From: Acidovorax sp. YS12
GTDB lineage: Bacteria; Pseudomonadota; Gammaproteobacteria; Burkholderiales; Burkholderiaceae_C
Direction: 5' to 3'
Length of the DNA stretch: 64,000 nt
Assembly (NCBI GenBank): GCA_021496925.1
Contig: CP053915.1
Coordinates: forward strand, 682,001-746,000
Of this stretch, positions 49,298-57,512 are shown one piece after another; within the stretch, counting starts at the first letter, position 1, and each line of letters begins with the position of its first letter. The notes under the pieces were generated by a model. It saw only the letters and a program-made list of their open reading frames with translations. It made no database searches and was not told where the DNA came from. Position numbers and translations under genes: made by a program.

Positions 49298-50209
49298 CTA
49301 CACCACGACGATGACGTCCGGATCTGCTGCCTGGGGCGGCAGCGCCTCCCCCAGCATCTCACGCAAGGTCGCCTCAATCATGTCCGACATGGCATGCAGC
49401 GCCAGGTCATTCGGGGCCGTGCCGAATGGCTCTTCGATCTCCGAGCCGATGGCTTCGAGTGCGAAGAATGTGTAGGTGATGAAGGCCACGATCACCGGTG
49501 TCATGACGCCGATGGCATCGACCAGGCCGAACGGCAGCAACAGGCAATAGAAATAAATGGTCCGGTGGATCAGCACGACGTAGGTGAAGGGAATCGGTGT
49601 CGATGCAATGCGTTCGCACCCTCCCAATGCCTCGCTCAGCCGGTTCAGCGGCACCTCCATGGCCGGCACCAGCACGGGCGCCAGGCTTCCTTCGCGCCGC
49701 CGCTCGCTGATCCAGCGGCCGGCGAGCAGCAGCAAGACCGCAGGCTTGTAGCGCGCCGCCGCGATCTGGGCACACACCTCTGGGGGCAACAGGCGCCGCA
49801 TGTCCTCCCTGGGGTCGGTGCCGCGCAACTGGTGGCGCAGCGCATGCACGAACGCGGCCAGGCACAGAGCGAATTCGCGGGCCTTTTCCGGCGTGTCCGT
49901 CAGCGTCAGCGCCTGCCGGACCAGGGAGCGGGTTTCATTCAGCAGCGTTCCCCACAGGGTGCGTGCTTCCCAGTAGCGCGCATAGCTGGTGCTGTTGCGA
50001 AAGCCCAGGAAGATGGCCAGCGTCAGCCCGATCAGGGAAAACGGGACGAAGTTGAGCTGCACCTTCCAGTCGAGCACCCTGCCGTGCAGCACCGTGACCA
50101 GGATGGCGAACAGCGTGGCGGCGCCCAGTTGCGGAAGAATGCCGGGCAGGACAGAGCCGCGCACGACGAACAGCATGCGCAGCCAGTTGGGACGGGGGCG
50201 GACGATCAT
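49298..50209 (-). CDS. Bestrophin family anion channel (YneE/DUF-like)
   Basis: The 303-residue membrane protein begins MIVRPRPNWLRMLFVVRGSV and has LTLAIFLGFRNSTSYARYWEART, the bestrophin pore and neck pattern, four main membrane segments, and EIEEPFGTAPNDLALHAMSD near the C-terminus. Prokaryotic bestrophins form pentameric channels; they may be anion or cation selective. No operon partner is visible. Confidence 0.92.
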   Translation of the reverse strand: MIVRPRPNWLRMLFVVRGSVLPGILPQLGAATLFAILVTVLHGRVLDWKVQLNFVPFSLIGLTLAIFLGFRNSTSYARYWEARTLWGTLLNETRSLVRQALTLTDTPEKAREFALCLAAFVHALRHQLRGTDPREDMRRLLPPEVCAQIAAARYKPAVLLLLAGRWISERRREGSLAPVLVPAMEVPLNRLSEALGGCERIASTPIPFTYVVLIHRTIYFYCLLLPFGLVDAIGVMTPVIVAFITYTFFALEAIGSEIEEPFGTAPNDLALHAMSDMIEATLREMLGEALPPQAADPDVIVVV

Positions 50210-50278
50210 CGAAGGAGGCTGTGCAAGTGGCGGTCACGCCGGCATCGGGGGAAAAGCGCCTGCCTACAATGCGGCGCA

Positions 50279-50332
50279 CACGCCCATCCCATGCCGTCCA
50301 CGCCCATCCCATGCCGTCCACGCCCTTCCCTG
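50279..50332. repeat. 20-bp tandem repeat in the leader of the next gene
   Basis: The 20-base unit CACGCCCATCCCATGCCGTC occurs twice exactly (50279-50298, 50299-50318) and a third time partly changed (CACGCCCTTCCCTGTCCGTA). Each exact unit carries an ATG; because 20 is not a multiple of three, the ATGs are in different frames and only the second (50311) leads into the downstream gene. Confidence 0.8.
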
Positions 50333-50709
50333 TCCGTACCGAATGCCCTCCGGGCGCATGCGTATGCGAGCGCGAGGCGCTGGTGCATGCGCATGATGCC
50401 GATCTGCGGGTTCTGTGGCTCACGAGGGAAGAAGAAAAGCGCCTGTTGCAGCGCCTTGAGAATCTGGCCAGTCTACAGGATCTGCGCCATATGCAAAGGC
50501 GCATGTTCGAGCAGCTTGGCATACGGATCAGCGTCCATGCCAGCGCGGTGGAGGTGCGCACGCTGCGGGGCATCACCGTCCTGGTGCACCCTCAGCCAGG
50601 GCTGTGCCGCAAGACGCGCCAGGCCATTCCCGCCGCCATCAAGAAGAGCATGGAGCAGCATCCGGACATCGTGTACGCGCTGCTCGACGAAGACGGGCTT
50701 TTCGCCTAG
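50311..50709 (+). CDS. Unknown 132-residue protein
   Basis: The soluble product (MPSTPFPVRTECPPGACVCERE...) has two Cys-containing bits near the start, then HDADLRVLWLTREEEKRLLQRLENLASLQDLRHMQRRMFEQLGI and a beta-rich part (VHASAVEVRTLRGITVLVHPQPGLCRK). It looks like a genuine compact protein, but I recognise no family. The ATG at 50311 lies in the second tandem repeat; an earlier in-frame ATG is at 50269. It is convergent with the ArsR gene, overlapping its end by four bases. Confidence 0.6.
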   Translation: MPSTPFPVRTECPPGACVCEREALVHAHDADLRVLWLTREEEKRLLQRLENLASLQDLRHMQRRMFEQLGIRISVHASAVEVRTLRGITVLVHPQPGLCRKTRQAIPAAIKKSMEQHPDIVYALLDEDGLFA

Positions 50710-51056
50710 CTCCGGGCTTTCTCGGGTGCGCTGAACAGTGCGCGCTGCTGGGCCTCGCGGTCAAATTGGCGGGCCAGGCTGCCGCACACCAGATCGCACA
50801 GCGCATACACCGATGCGTCCTCGATGCGGTAGTACACGCTGGTGCCCCGCCCTTCGCGCGCCACCAGGCCATGCTTGGTGAGCAAGGACAGGTGCTTGGA
50901 CACGTTTGCCACCGTGTAGCCGCACTGCTGCGCCAGGTCGCTCACGTTGTGCTCGCCGTTGCGCAGCAGGTTCAGGATGCGCAGGCGCGTGGGTTCGGAC
51001 AAGGCCTGGAAATAGGCCGCGACCTGCTCCAGTGCTTCGGGCGGCAAGTCTTTCAT
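50706..51056 (-). CDS. ArsR/SmtB family repressor, possibly thiol-sensing
   Basis: The 116-residue winged helix (SEPTRLRILNLLRNGEHNVSDLAQQCGYTVANVSKHLSLLTKHGLV) carries Cys45 in the second helix of the recognition region and Cys87 and Cys91 near the C-terminal dimer helix. No metal-binding CxC or DxHxxxH motif is obvious. SqrR/BigR persulfide sensors use one Cys at about 41-42 and one at 107-108, so a similar dithiol switch is plausible here. The gene is divergent from an RND-efflux and sulfide-oxidation operon, with a good dyad between. Confidence 0.87.
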   Translation of the reverse strand: MKDLPPEALEQVAAYFQALSEPTRLRILNLLRNGEHNVSDLAQQCGYTVANVSKHLSLLTKHGLVAREGRGTSVYYRIEDASVYALCDLVCGSLARQFDREAQQRALFSAPEKARS

Positions 51057-51108
51057 AGGGGGAATCCTTCGGAAATGGCCTGATCGGCTGCATGGATTGT
51101 AGTGTCGG

Positions 51109-51140
51109 TTGACTATTCAATCAATTGGTTAAATAATCAA
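51109..51140. promoter_or_regulatory. Likely ArsR operator between arsR and the efflux operon
   Basis: TTGACTATTCAA and TTAAATAATCAA form an inverted repeat (ten of twelve positions) around TCAATTGG. It ends four bases before the HlyD-like start and is AT-rich against the GC-rich background. One site could control both divergent transcripts. Confidence 0.6.
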
Positions 51141-51143
51141 TAA

Positions 51144-52226
51144 ATGCACTACGCCCCGCCCCCTCCCCGCTTCCTCTCCAGGACTGGCCTGGCGCTGGCC
51201 ACGGCCCTGCTGGCTGGCTCCGGCCTGGCTTTCGCGGCTGACATCGCCGCCGTACGCGTGCAAGCGCCTGCCCATGCCGCGTGGGCCAGCGCCGATGCCG
51301 TGGTCGAAGCCGTGCGCGACACCACCGTGGCCTCCCAGGTTCCGGGGGCCGTGGTGCAACTGCTGGTGCGCGTGGGCGACCGCGTGCAGGCCGGACAGGC
51401 GCTGGTGCACCTGGACGCCCAGGCCGCGCAGCAGAACACCGCCGCCAGCGTGGCCCAGGCCGAGGCCGCGCGCACCCATGCCCGGATCGCGGAAAAGGAA
51501 CTCGCGCGCCAGCGCCAGCTTTTTGCCAAGCAGTACATCAGCCAGGCGGGCCTGGAGCGTGCGCAGGCGCAATACGACGCGGCGCAGGCCCAGGTGCGCG
51601 CGGCCCAGGCCCAGGCCCAGGCGGCTTCGGCCCAATCGGGCTTCTACGTGGTGCGCGCGCCCTACGCCGGGGTGGTGAGCGAAGTGCCTGTGGCGCTGGG
51701 CGACATGGCGGCGCCTGGGCGTCCCCTGGTGCGCATGTACGACCCGCGCGCCCTGCGCATTACCGCCACCGCGCCGCAGGCGCTGGTGCAGGCGCTGGCG
51801 CAGAACCTGGGCACGGCCGGCCAGGCCGCCATCGAGCTGCCGGGCACGGGGCGCATCGCCATCGAAGCGCGCCAGATCCAGCGCCTGCCTACGGTGGACA
51901 GCGCCACGCACACCATGCAGTTGCGCGCCGACCTGCCCGCGGGGCTGGAGGGTGCGGTGCCGGGCATGTTCGCGCGCCTGTGGCTGCCGGGCGCGGGCAT
52001 GGCGGCGGCGCTGCCCGCCGTTCCCGCCAGCGCCGTGGTGCGCCGCGCCGAGATGACCGGCGTCTACGTGCTCGATGCCCAGAACCACCCGCGCCTGCGC
52101 CAGGTGCGCCTGGGCCGCACGCTGCCCGCGGCCGAGGGTGCCGCGCCGCAGATCGAAGTGCTCAGCGGCCTGCGCGACGGCGAGCGCGTGGCCCTCGACC
52201 CCCAGGCCGCCGCACAGGTGCGTTGA
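51144..52226 (+). CDS. RND efflux membrane fusion protein (HlyD family)
   Basis: The 360-residue periplasmic adaptor has an N-terminal signal (about residues 10-31, LATALLAGSGLAFAA), lipoyl halves (VASQVPGAVVQLLVRVGDRVQAG and VRAPYAGVVSEVPV) flanking an Ala/Gln-rich coiled-coil hairpin, and the beta-barrel domain. It joins the RND pump to TolC. It starts four bases after the ArsR operator, so there is little leader and no clear ribosome site. Confidence 0.92.
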   Translation: MHYAPPPPRFLSRTGLALATALLAGSGLAFAADIAAVRVQAPAHAAWASADAVVEAVRDTTVASQVPGAVVQLLVRVGDRVQAGQALVHLDAQAAQQNTAASVAQAEAARTHARIAEKELARQRQLFAKQYISQAGLERAQAQYDAAQAQVRAAQAQAQAASAQSGFYVVRAPYAGVVSEVPVALGDMAAPGRPLVRMYDPRALRITATAPQALVQALAQNLGTAGQAAIELPGTGRIAIEARQIQRLPTVDSATHTMQLRADLPAGLEGAVPGMFARLWLPGAGMAAALPAVPASAVVRRAEMTGVYVLDAQNHPRLRQVRLGRTLPAAEGAAPQIEVLSGLRDGERVALDPQAAAQVR

Positions 52227-52227
52227 C

Positions 52228-55200
52228 ATGAGCGACACCTCCCCAAAAATGGGTATCTCGGGCCGCATCGCCGCCCTCTTCCTGCAGGCGCAGATCACGC
52301 CGCTGCTGGCGCTGCTGGCATTCCTGCTGGGCGCGTTCGCCGTGCTGGTCACGCCGCGCGAGGAAGAGCCGCAGATCAACGTGACCATGGCCAACGTGCT
52401 GATCCCCTTCCCCGGGGCCAGCGTCGCCGACGTGGAGCAGATGGTGGCCACCCCGGCCGAGCAGCTGCTCTCGGGCATGGAGGGCACGGAGCACGTCATG
52501 TCCGTCTCGCGCCCGGGCCTGGCCGTGCTCACGGTGCAGTTCAAGGTGGGCGTGCCGCGCACCGAGGCGCTGGTGCGCCTGCACGACCAGTTGCGCAGCC
52601 ACGCCGACTTCGTGCCCGAGGGCCTGGGCGTGCTGCAGCCGCTGATCCGTCCCAAGGGCATCGACGACGTGCCCATCGTCAGCTTCACGCTGCACGGCAA
52701 GGACACTGGCAAGGCTGAAAGCGCCAGCGCCTTCGACCTGGAGCGCGTGGCGCACAGCGTCGAGGCCGAGCTCCAGCGCGTGCCCGGCACGCGCGAGGTG
52801 CGCTCCATCGGCGGCCCCGGGCGCGCCGCCCTGGTGCGCCTGCAGCCCGAACGCATGGCGGGCACCGGCATGACGGTGCACGAGTTGCGCGCCGCGCTGC
52901 AGTCGGCCAACCTGGGCCTGCCGGTGGGCGACCTGCTGGCTGGCGAAAAGACCATTGCCCTGGAGGCCGGGCCGTTTCTTTCGTCCGCCGACGAAGTGGC
53001 CGAACTGGTCGTGGGCACGCGCGGCGGCAGGCCCGTCTTCCTGAAGGACGTGGCCGAGGTACGCGACGGCCCGCCCCCGGCCCAACGCATGGTGTGGCTG
53101 GGCCAGCCCGGCAAGGACGGCCCCGAGGAATTCCCGGCCGTCACCCTGCAGGTCACCAAGAAGCCTGGCGAGAACGCCATCGACGTGGCCAACGCGCTGG
53201 CGGCGCGCATGGCGCAGTTGCGCAACACCGTCATCCCCGACGGCGTGCAGGTGGTGGAAACGCGCAACTACGGCGAAACCGCCAACGACAAGGCGCAAAA
53301 GCTCATCCAGAAGCTGCTGTTCGCCACGGCCTCCGTCGTCGCCCTGGTGTTCATCGCCCTGGGGCGGCGCGAGGCGGCCATCGTCGGCCTGGCCGTGGTG
53401 CTCACGCTCACCGCCACGCTGTTCGCCTCGTGGGCCTGGGGCTTCACGCTCAACCGCGTGTCGCTGTTCGCGCTGATCTTCTCCATCGGCATCCTGGTGG
53501 ACGACGCCATCGTGGTGGTGGAAAACATCCACCGCCACCAGCAGCTCGAACCGGGCGTGGGCCTGCTGCAGAGCATCCCCAGGGCCGTGGACGAAGTGGG
53601 TGGCCCCACCATCCTGGCCACCTTCACGGTGATCGCCGCGCTGCTGCCCATGGCCTTCGTCTCGGGCCTGATGGGGCCGTACATGGCGCCCATCCCCATC
53701 AACGCCAGCATGGGCATGCTCATCTCGCTGGCCATCGCCTTCGTCGTCACGCCCTGGCTGGCACGGCGCTGGATGAAACCCCACGCAGGCGATGGCGCGG
53801 CGGACGGCCACGCGGGCCTGGCGGCCAAGCTGGAGCCGCGCCTGCAGCGCCTGTTCGGCCCGCTGCTCGACGAGCGGCGCGGTGCGCGCAACCGGGCCCT
53901 GCTGGGCCTGGCCGTGGCCGGGCTGATCGCGCTCTCGGTACTGCTGCCCGTGGTCGGCTGGGTGCAGCTCAAGATGCTGCCGTTCGACAACAAGTCCGAG
54001 TTCCAGGTGGTGGTGGACATGCCCGCCGGCACCCCGCTGGAGGAAACCGCCGCCGTGCTGCGCGAGCTGGGCGCCCATTTGGCCACCGTGCCCGAGGTGC
54101 GCGACTACCAGGCCTACGCCGGCACCGCCGCGCCCATCAACTTCAACGGCCTGGTGCGCCAGTACGACCTGCGCGCCGCCAGCGAGCTGGGCGACATCCA
54201 GGTCAACCTGGTGGACAAGGAGCACCGCAAGGACAAGAGCCATGCCATCGCCATGCGCGTGCGCCCTGCCCTGCAGGAGATCGGCAAGCGCTGGAGGGCC
54301 AATGTGAAGGTGGTCGAAGTGCCGCCCGGCCCGCCGGTGATGGCCCCCATCGTGGCCGAGGTCTACGGCCCCGAGCCCGCTGGCCGCCGCCAGGTGACCG
54401 AGGCCGTGCGCGCCGTGTTCGAGACAACCGATGGCGTGGTGGACGTGGATTCCACGACCATCGCCGCCGCGCCGCGCAAGCTGCTGCTGGTCGATCGCCG
54501 CAAGGCCGCGCTGGCCGGCGTGCCGCAGCAGGCCATCGTCGCCACGCTGCGCGCGGGCCTGGCGGGCGACGCCGCCACCTACCTGCGCGACGCGAGCAAG
54601 GTGCCCGTGCCCGTTTGGCTGCAACTGCCCGACGACAGCCACGGCAGCCTGGACGCGCTGCTGCAGCTCACCGTGCGCGGCGCGGCGGGCCAGGCGGTGC
54701 CGATCCGCGAACTGGTCACCGTGAGCGACACGCAGCGCGAGCAGCCGCTCTACCACAAGGATCTGCTGCCCGTCGACTACGTGCAGGGCGACATGGCCGG
54801 GCGCGTCGACAGCCCGCTGTACGGCATGTTCGCCATGCGCGGCGCCATCGCGCAGATCCAGGCCCCGGGCGGCACGGCGCTGAAGGAGACCTTCGTCGCC
54901 ATGCCCGAGGATGCGCTGCGCGACTACACCCTGCGCTGGGACGGCGAATGGCGCATCACCTACGAGACCTTCCGCGACATGGGCGCCGCCTATGCCGTAG
55001 GCCTGGTGCTGATCTACCTGCTGGTGGTGGCGCAGTTCGGCTCGTACCTGGCGCCGCTCATCATCATGGCGCCGATTCCGCTCACCATCATCGGCGTGAT
55101 GCCGGGCCATGCCCTGCTGGGCGCGCAGTTCACCGCCACCAGCATGATCGGCATGATCGCGCTGGCCGGCATCATCGTGCGCAACTCCATCCTGCTGGTG

Positions 55201-55473
55201 GACTTCGTGCGGCTGCAGCAGGCCGCGGGCGTGCCCATGGCCCAGGCCGTGGTGCATGCCGTGGCCACGCGGGCCCAGCCCATCGTGCTCACGGGCGTGG
55301 CGGCCATGATCGGCGCCTTCTTCATCCTCGACGACCCGATCTTCAACGGCCTGGCGATCTCGCTGATCTTCGGCATCCTGGTCTCCACGCTGCTCACGCT
55401 CGTCGTCATCCCCACGCTGTACTACGCGGCCTACCACCGGCGCGCGGAAAAACACGGCCAAATCGGCACTTGA
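52228..55473 (+). CDS. RND family efflux pump
   Basis: The 1081-residue proton-driven pump has twelve membrane helices with two large periplasmic loops. Helix 4 has SIGILVDDAIVVVENIHRHQ, the Asp-Asp proton relay of AcrB-type pumps. FxFPGASVADVEQMVATPAEQ at the start is typical of HAE/HME-like pumps. It lies two bases after the adaptor. Its place with sulfide oxidation genes suggests export of a sulfur-related or electrophilic toxin, but the cargo is not known. Confidence 0.95.
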   Translation: MSDTSPKMGISGRIAALFLQAQITPLLALLAFLLGAFAVLVTPREEEPQINVTMANVLIPFPGASVADVEQMVATPAEQLLSGMEGTEHVMSVSRPGLAVLTVQFKVGVPRTEALVRLHDQLRSHADFVPEGLGVLQPLIRPKGIDDVPIVSFTLHGKDTGKAESASAFDLERVAHSVEAELQRVPGTREVRSIGGPGRAALVRLQPERMAGTGMTVHELRAALQSANLGLPVGDLLAGEKTIALEAGPFLSSADEVAELVVGTRGGRPVFLKDVAEVRDGPPPAQRMVWLGQPGKDGPEEFPAVTLQVTKKPGENAIDVANALAARMAQLRNTVIPDGVQVVETRNYGETANDKAQKLIQKLLFATASVVALVFIALGRREAAIVGLAVVLTLTATLFASWAWGFTLNRVSLFALIFSIGILVDDAIVVVENIHRHQQLEPGVGLLQSIPRAVDEVGGPTILATFTVIAALLPMAFVSGLMGPYMAPIPINASMGMLISLAIAFVVTPWLARRWMKPHAGDGAADGHAGLAAKLEPRLQRLFGPLLDERRGARNRALLGLAVAGLIALSVLLPVVGWVQLKMLPFDNKSEFQVVVDMPAGTPLEETAAVLRELGAHLATVPEVRDYQAYAGTAAPINFNGLVRQYDLRAASELGDIQVNLVDKEHRKDKSHAIAMRVRPALQEIGKRWRANVKVVEVPPGPPVMAPIVAEVYGPEPAGRRQVTEAVRAVFETTDGVVDVDSTTIAAAPRKLLLVDRRKAALAGVPQQAIVATLRAGLAGDAATYLRDASKVPVPVWLQLPDDSHGSLDALLQLTVRGAAGQAVPIRELVTVSDTQREQPLYHKDLLPVDYVQGDMAGRVDSPLYGMFAMRGAIAQIQAPGGTALKETFVAMPEDALRDYTLRWDGEWRITYETFRDMGAAYAVGLVLIYLLVVAQFGSYLAPLIIMAPIPLTIIGVMPGHALLGAQFTATSMIGMIALAGIIVRNSILLVDFVRLQQAAGVPMAQAVVHAVATRAQPIVLTGVAAMIGAFFILDDPIFNGLAISLIFGILVSTLLTLVVIPTLYYAAYHRRAEKHGQIGT

Positions 55474-55519
55474 GGCTTATGCAGCAAGCGCCAGCAGCTA
55501 TCTAACCCATAGCAAAAAC
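55473..55519 (-). repeat. Dispersed palindrome copy 13 (reverse orientation)
   Basis: GGCTTATGCAGCAAGCGCCA followed by GCAGCTATCTAACCCATAGC starts at the RND stop codon and lies inside the operon, before the AhpD-like gene. Pairing is partial. Confidence 0.75.
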
Positions 55520-55550
55520 CTTTACCCCCCATCTTCAAGGAGCCATTGCC

Positions 55551-55904
55551 ATGTTGCCCAGCTACCAAGACATCATCAAGGACACCAGCGCCGAGATCGC
55601 CAAGCTGCGCGGCGAGATCCCCGACGCCCTGCGCGGCTTCACCGCCATGGCCCAGGGCGCGACCAAGCCGGGCGCACTGGACGCCAAGACCAAGGAGCTG
55701 ATCGCCACCGCCCTGTCCGTTGCCGCGCGCTGCGACCCGTGTGTCGGCTACCACACCCAGGCGCTGGTCAAGCTCGGCTGCACCCGCGCGGAACTGGCCG
55801 AGACGCTGGCCATGGCCGTGTACATGGGCGGCGGCCCGTCGCTGATGTACGCCGCGCGCACCAGCGCCGCCTTCGACGAATTCACCCAGGCCGGCCAGAA
55901 ATGA
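55551..55904 (+). CDS. AhpD/carboxymuconolactone-decarboxylase-like protein
   Basis: The 117-residue all-helical protein has the redox motif VAARCDPCVGYHTQALVKLG (Cys61, Cys64, His68) of AhpD-like peroxide or disulfide reductases, not of the true decarboxylase. It may reduce peroxides or persulfides in this locus. AAGGAGCC precedes the ATG. Confidence 0.9.
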   Translation: MLPSYQDIIKDTSAEIAKLRGEIPDALRGFTAMAQGATKPGALDAKTKELIATALSVAARCDPCVGYHTQALVKLGCTRAELAETLAMAVYMGGGPSLMYAARTSAAFDEFTQAGQK

Positions 55905-55919
55905 AACACCCCCTGAGTC

Positions 55920-56040
55920 GCTTCGCGCCTTCCCCCTCTCTCTACGCGCTTCGCGCTATGGGAGGGGGACGCAGCCAGCGGCCTGGCAAAGCCAGCTCCG
56001 CGGCTGCCTGGCCTGGGCCGCTCCGGTTTCATGGGGCGTG
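55920..56040. repeat. Second intergenic repeat type with a CCCCCTC/GAGGGGG hairpin
   Basis: CGCTTCGCGCCTTCCCCCTC, TCTCTACGCGCTTCGCGCTA and TGGGAGGGGGACGCAGCCAG form a hairpin-rich block, then CTGGCAAAGCCAG makes a smaller stem. This motif is familiar from Comamonadaceae intergenic DNA. It is unlike the other palindrome family and occurs once here, between the AhpD-like gene and tolC. Confidence 0.55.
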
Positions 56041-56069
56041 GGTGGCGCGCAGCGCCAGGGATCATTGAC

Positions 56070-57458
56070 ATGCGTACATATCTCCGTCCCCTGGCCCTGG
56101 CGGGCGTCCTGGCCGCCCTGCCCAGCCTGGCCGCCGCCACCGATCTGCTGCAGGCCTGGCAGGCCGCCCAGCAGCACGACCGCGAGCTGTCTGTGGCGCG
56201 GGCCGCGCATGCCGCCGCCCAGCCGCAGCGCGACCAGGCGGCGGCGCTGTGGCGCCCCGGCGTGGCGCTGACGGCCGCGGCCGGCGTGGCGAACGGCGAG
56301 ACCGAAATGCGCGGCGCGCAGTTCTCCGCCCCGGGCATGGGGCCCACGAATGGTGCCAACGTCGCCACCTCCGTCACCGGCGGCACGGCCACGCGCTGGC
56401 AGTTGCAGGCCAGCCAGCCGCTGTACAACCCGCAGCGCCGCGCGCAGCAGCAGCAACTGCGCCTGCAGGCCGACATGGCCGACCTGCAGTGGCAGGCGCA
56501 ACAGCAGCAGGCCATGCTGCGCACCGCCCAGCGCTACCTGGACGTGGCCGTGGCGCAAGAGGCGCTGCGCGTCACCGGCCAGCAGCACGCGGCCGTGCAG
56601 AAGGCGGCCGAGGAAGCGCAGGAGCGCTACCGCGTCGGCAGCGCCCCCATCACCGACACGCACGAGGCCAACGCACGCCTGGCCGCGCTGCGCGCCAGCC
56701 AGGTGGCGGCGCAGGTGGACCTGGACGTCAAGCGCCGCCTGCTGGCCGACGCCACCGGCCTGCCCGCCGCCACGCTGCAGGCCCGCCTGCCCGCCGCCCC
56801 GGCGGCCGAACTGCTCGCCACTGCCCTGGCGCTGGAGGCCTGGCAGCAGCAGGCCGAGGACGGCAACCCCGGCATCCGCCTGCAGACGCTGGCCGCCGAA
56901 ACCGCCCGCGCCGAGGCGCGCAAGCACGGCCTGGGCGCCGCGCCCAGCGTGGACCTCGTTGCCCAGGCCGGGCAGGAGCGCCTGCATGGCAGCGGCGCCT
57001 ACGGCCCGGCGCAGAACAAGAGCCTGAACGCCATGGTGGGCGTGCAGCTCACCGTGCCGCTGTACACCGGCGGCTGGCGCAGCGCCAAGGAAGAAGAAAG
57101 CCTGCGCCTGCAGGACAAGGCCGAGGCCGAGGCCCTGAACACCCGCGAACAGGTGGCGCAGCAAGTCCAGGCCGCCTGGCTGGGCCTGCGCATGGGCGCG
57201 CAGCGCGTGCATGCGCTGGAGCAGGCCCAGGTGGCCAGCCGCGCCCGGCTGGACGCCACGCAAACCGGCCACGAGGTGGGTGACCGCACCCTGCTCGACC
57301 TGCTGAACGCCCAGAGCGACGACGCCGCCACCGCCCTGGCGCTGGCCCAGGCGCGCAGCGCGCTGCTCATCGACCACCTGCGCCTGGCCCTGCTGGCCGG
57401 TCAGCTTGACGAGGCGCGGCTGCGCGCCGCCAACCAGGTGCTGGGCGCAGCCCCCTGA
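56070..57458 (+). CDS. TolC-type outer-membrane efflux channel
   Basis: The 462-residue protein has a signal peptide (MRTYLRPLALAGVLAALPSL, cut near AAA-TDL) and two TolC repeats of long helices and short beta strands (LLQAWQAAQQHDRELSVARAAHAAAQPQRDQAAALWRP, repeated as AEARKHGLGAAPSVDLVAQAGQE). It completes the tripartite RND system begun at 51144. The ribosome site is CAGGGATC. The first-half/second-half order and length are normal for TolC. Confidence 0.92.
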   Translation: MRTYLRPLALAGVLAALPSLAAATDLLQAWQAAQQHDRELSVARAAHAAAQPQRDQAAALWRPGVALTAAAGVANGETEMRGAQFSAPGMGPTNGANVATSVTGGTATRWQLQASQPLYNPQRRAQQQQLRLQADMADLQWQAQQQQAMLRTAQRYLDVAVAQEALRVTGQQHAAVQKAAEEAQERYRVGSAPITDTHEANARLAALRASQVAAQVDLDVKRRLLADATGLPAATLQARLPAAPAAELLATALALEAWQQQAEDGNPGIRLQTLAAETARAEARKHGLGAAPSVDLVAQAGQERLHGSGAYGPAQNKSLNAMVGVQLTVPLYTGGWRSAKEEESLRLQDKAEAEALNTREQVAQQVQAAWLGLRMGAQRVHALEQAQVASRARLDATQTGHEVGDRTLLDLLNAQSDDAATALALAQARSALLIDHLRLALLAGQLDEARLRAANQVLGAAP

Positions 57459-57512
57459 AAAGCATTCCCCCCCAAAAAAGATCCCAACAGAGGCAATTCC
57501 AAGGAGACAACC

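Noticed and set aside
50279..50332. Possible CRISPR-like repeat
   Set aside because: Units are directly adjacent without spacers and only 20 bases long; it is a simple tandem duplication.
52162..55461. A 1099-codon antisense frame opposite the RND pump
   Set aside because: Low-complexity His/Gln/Arg product typical of GC-rich shadows; no start signals.
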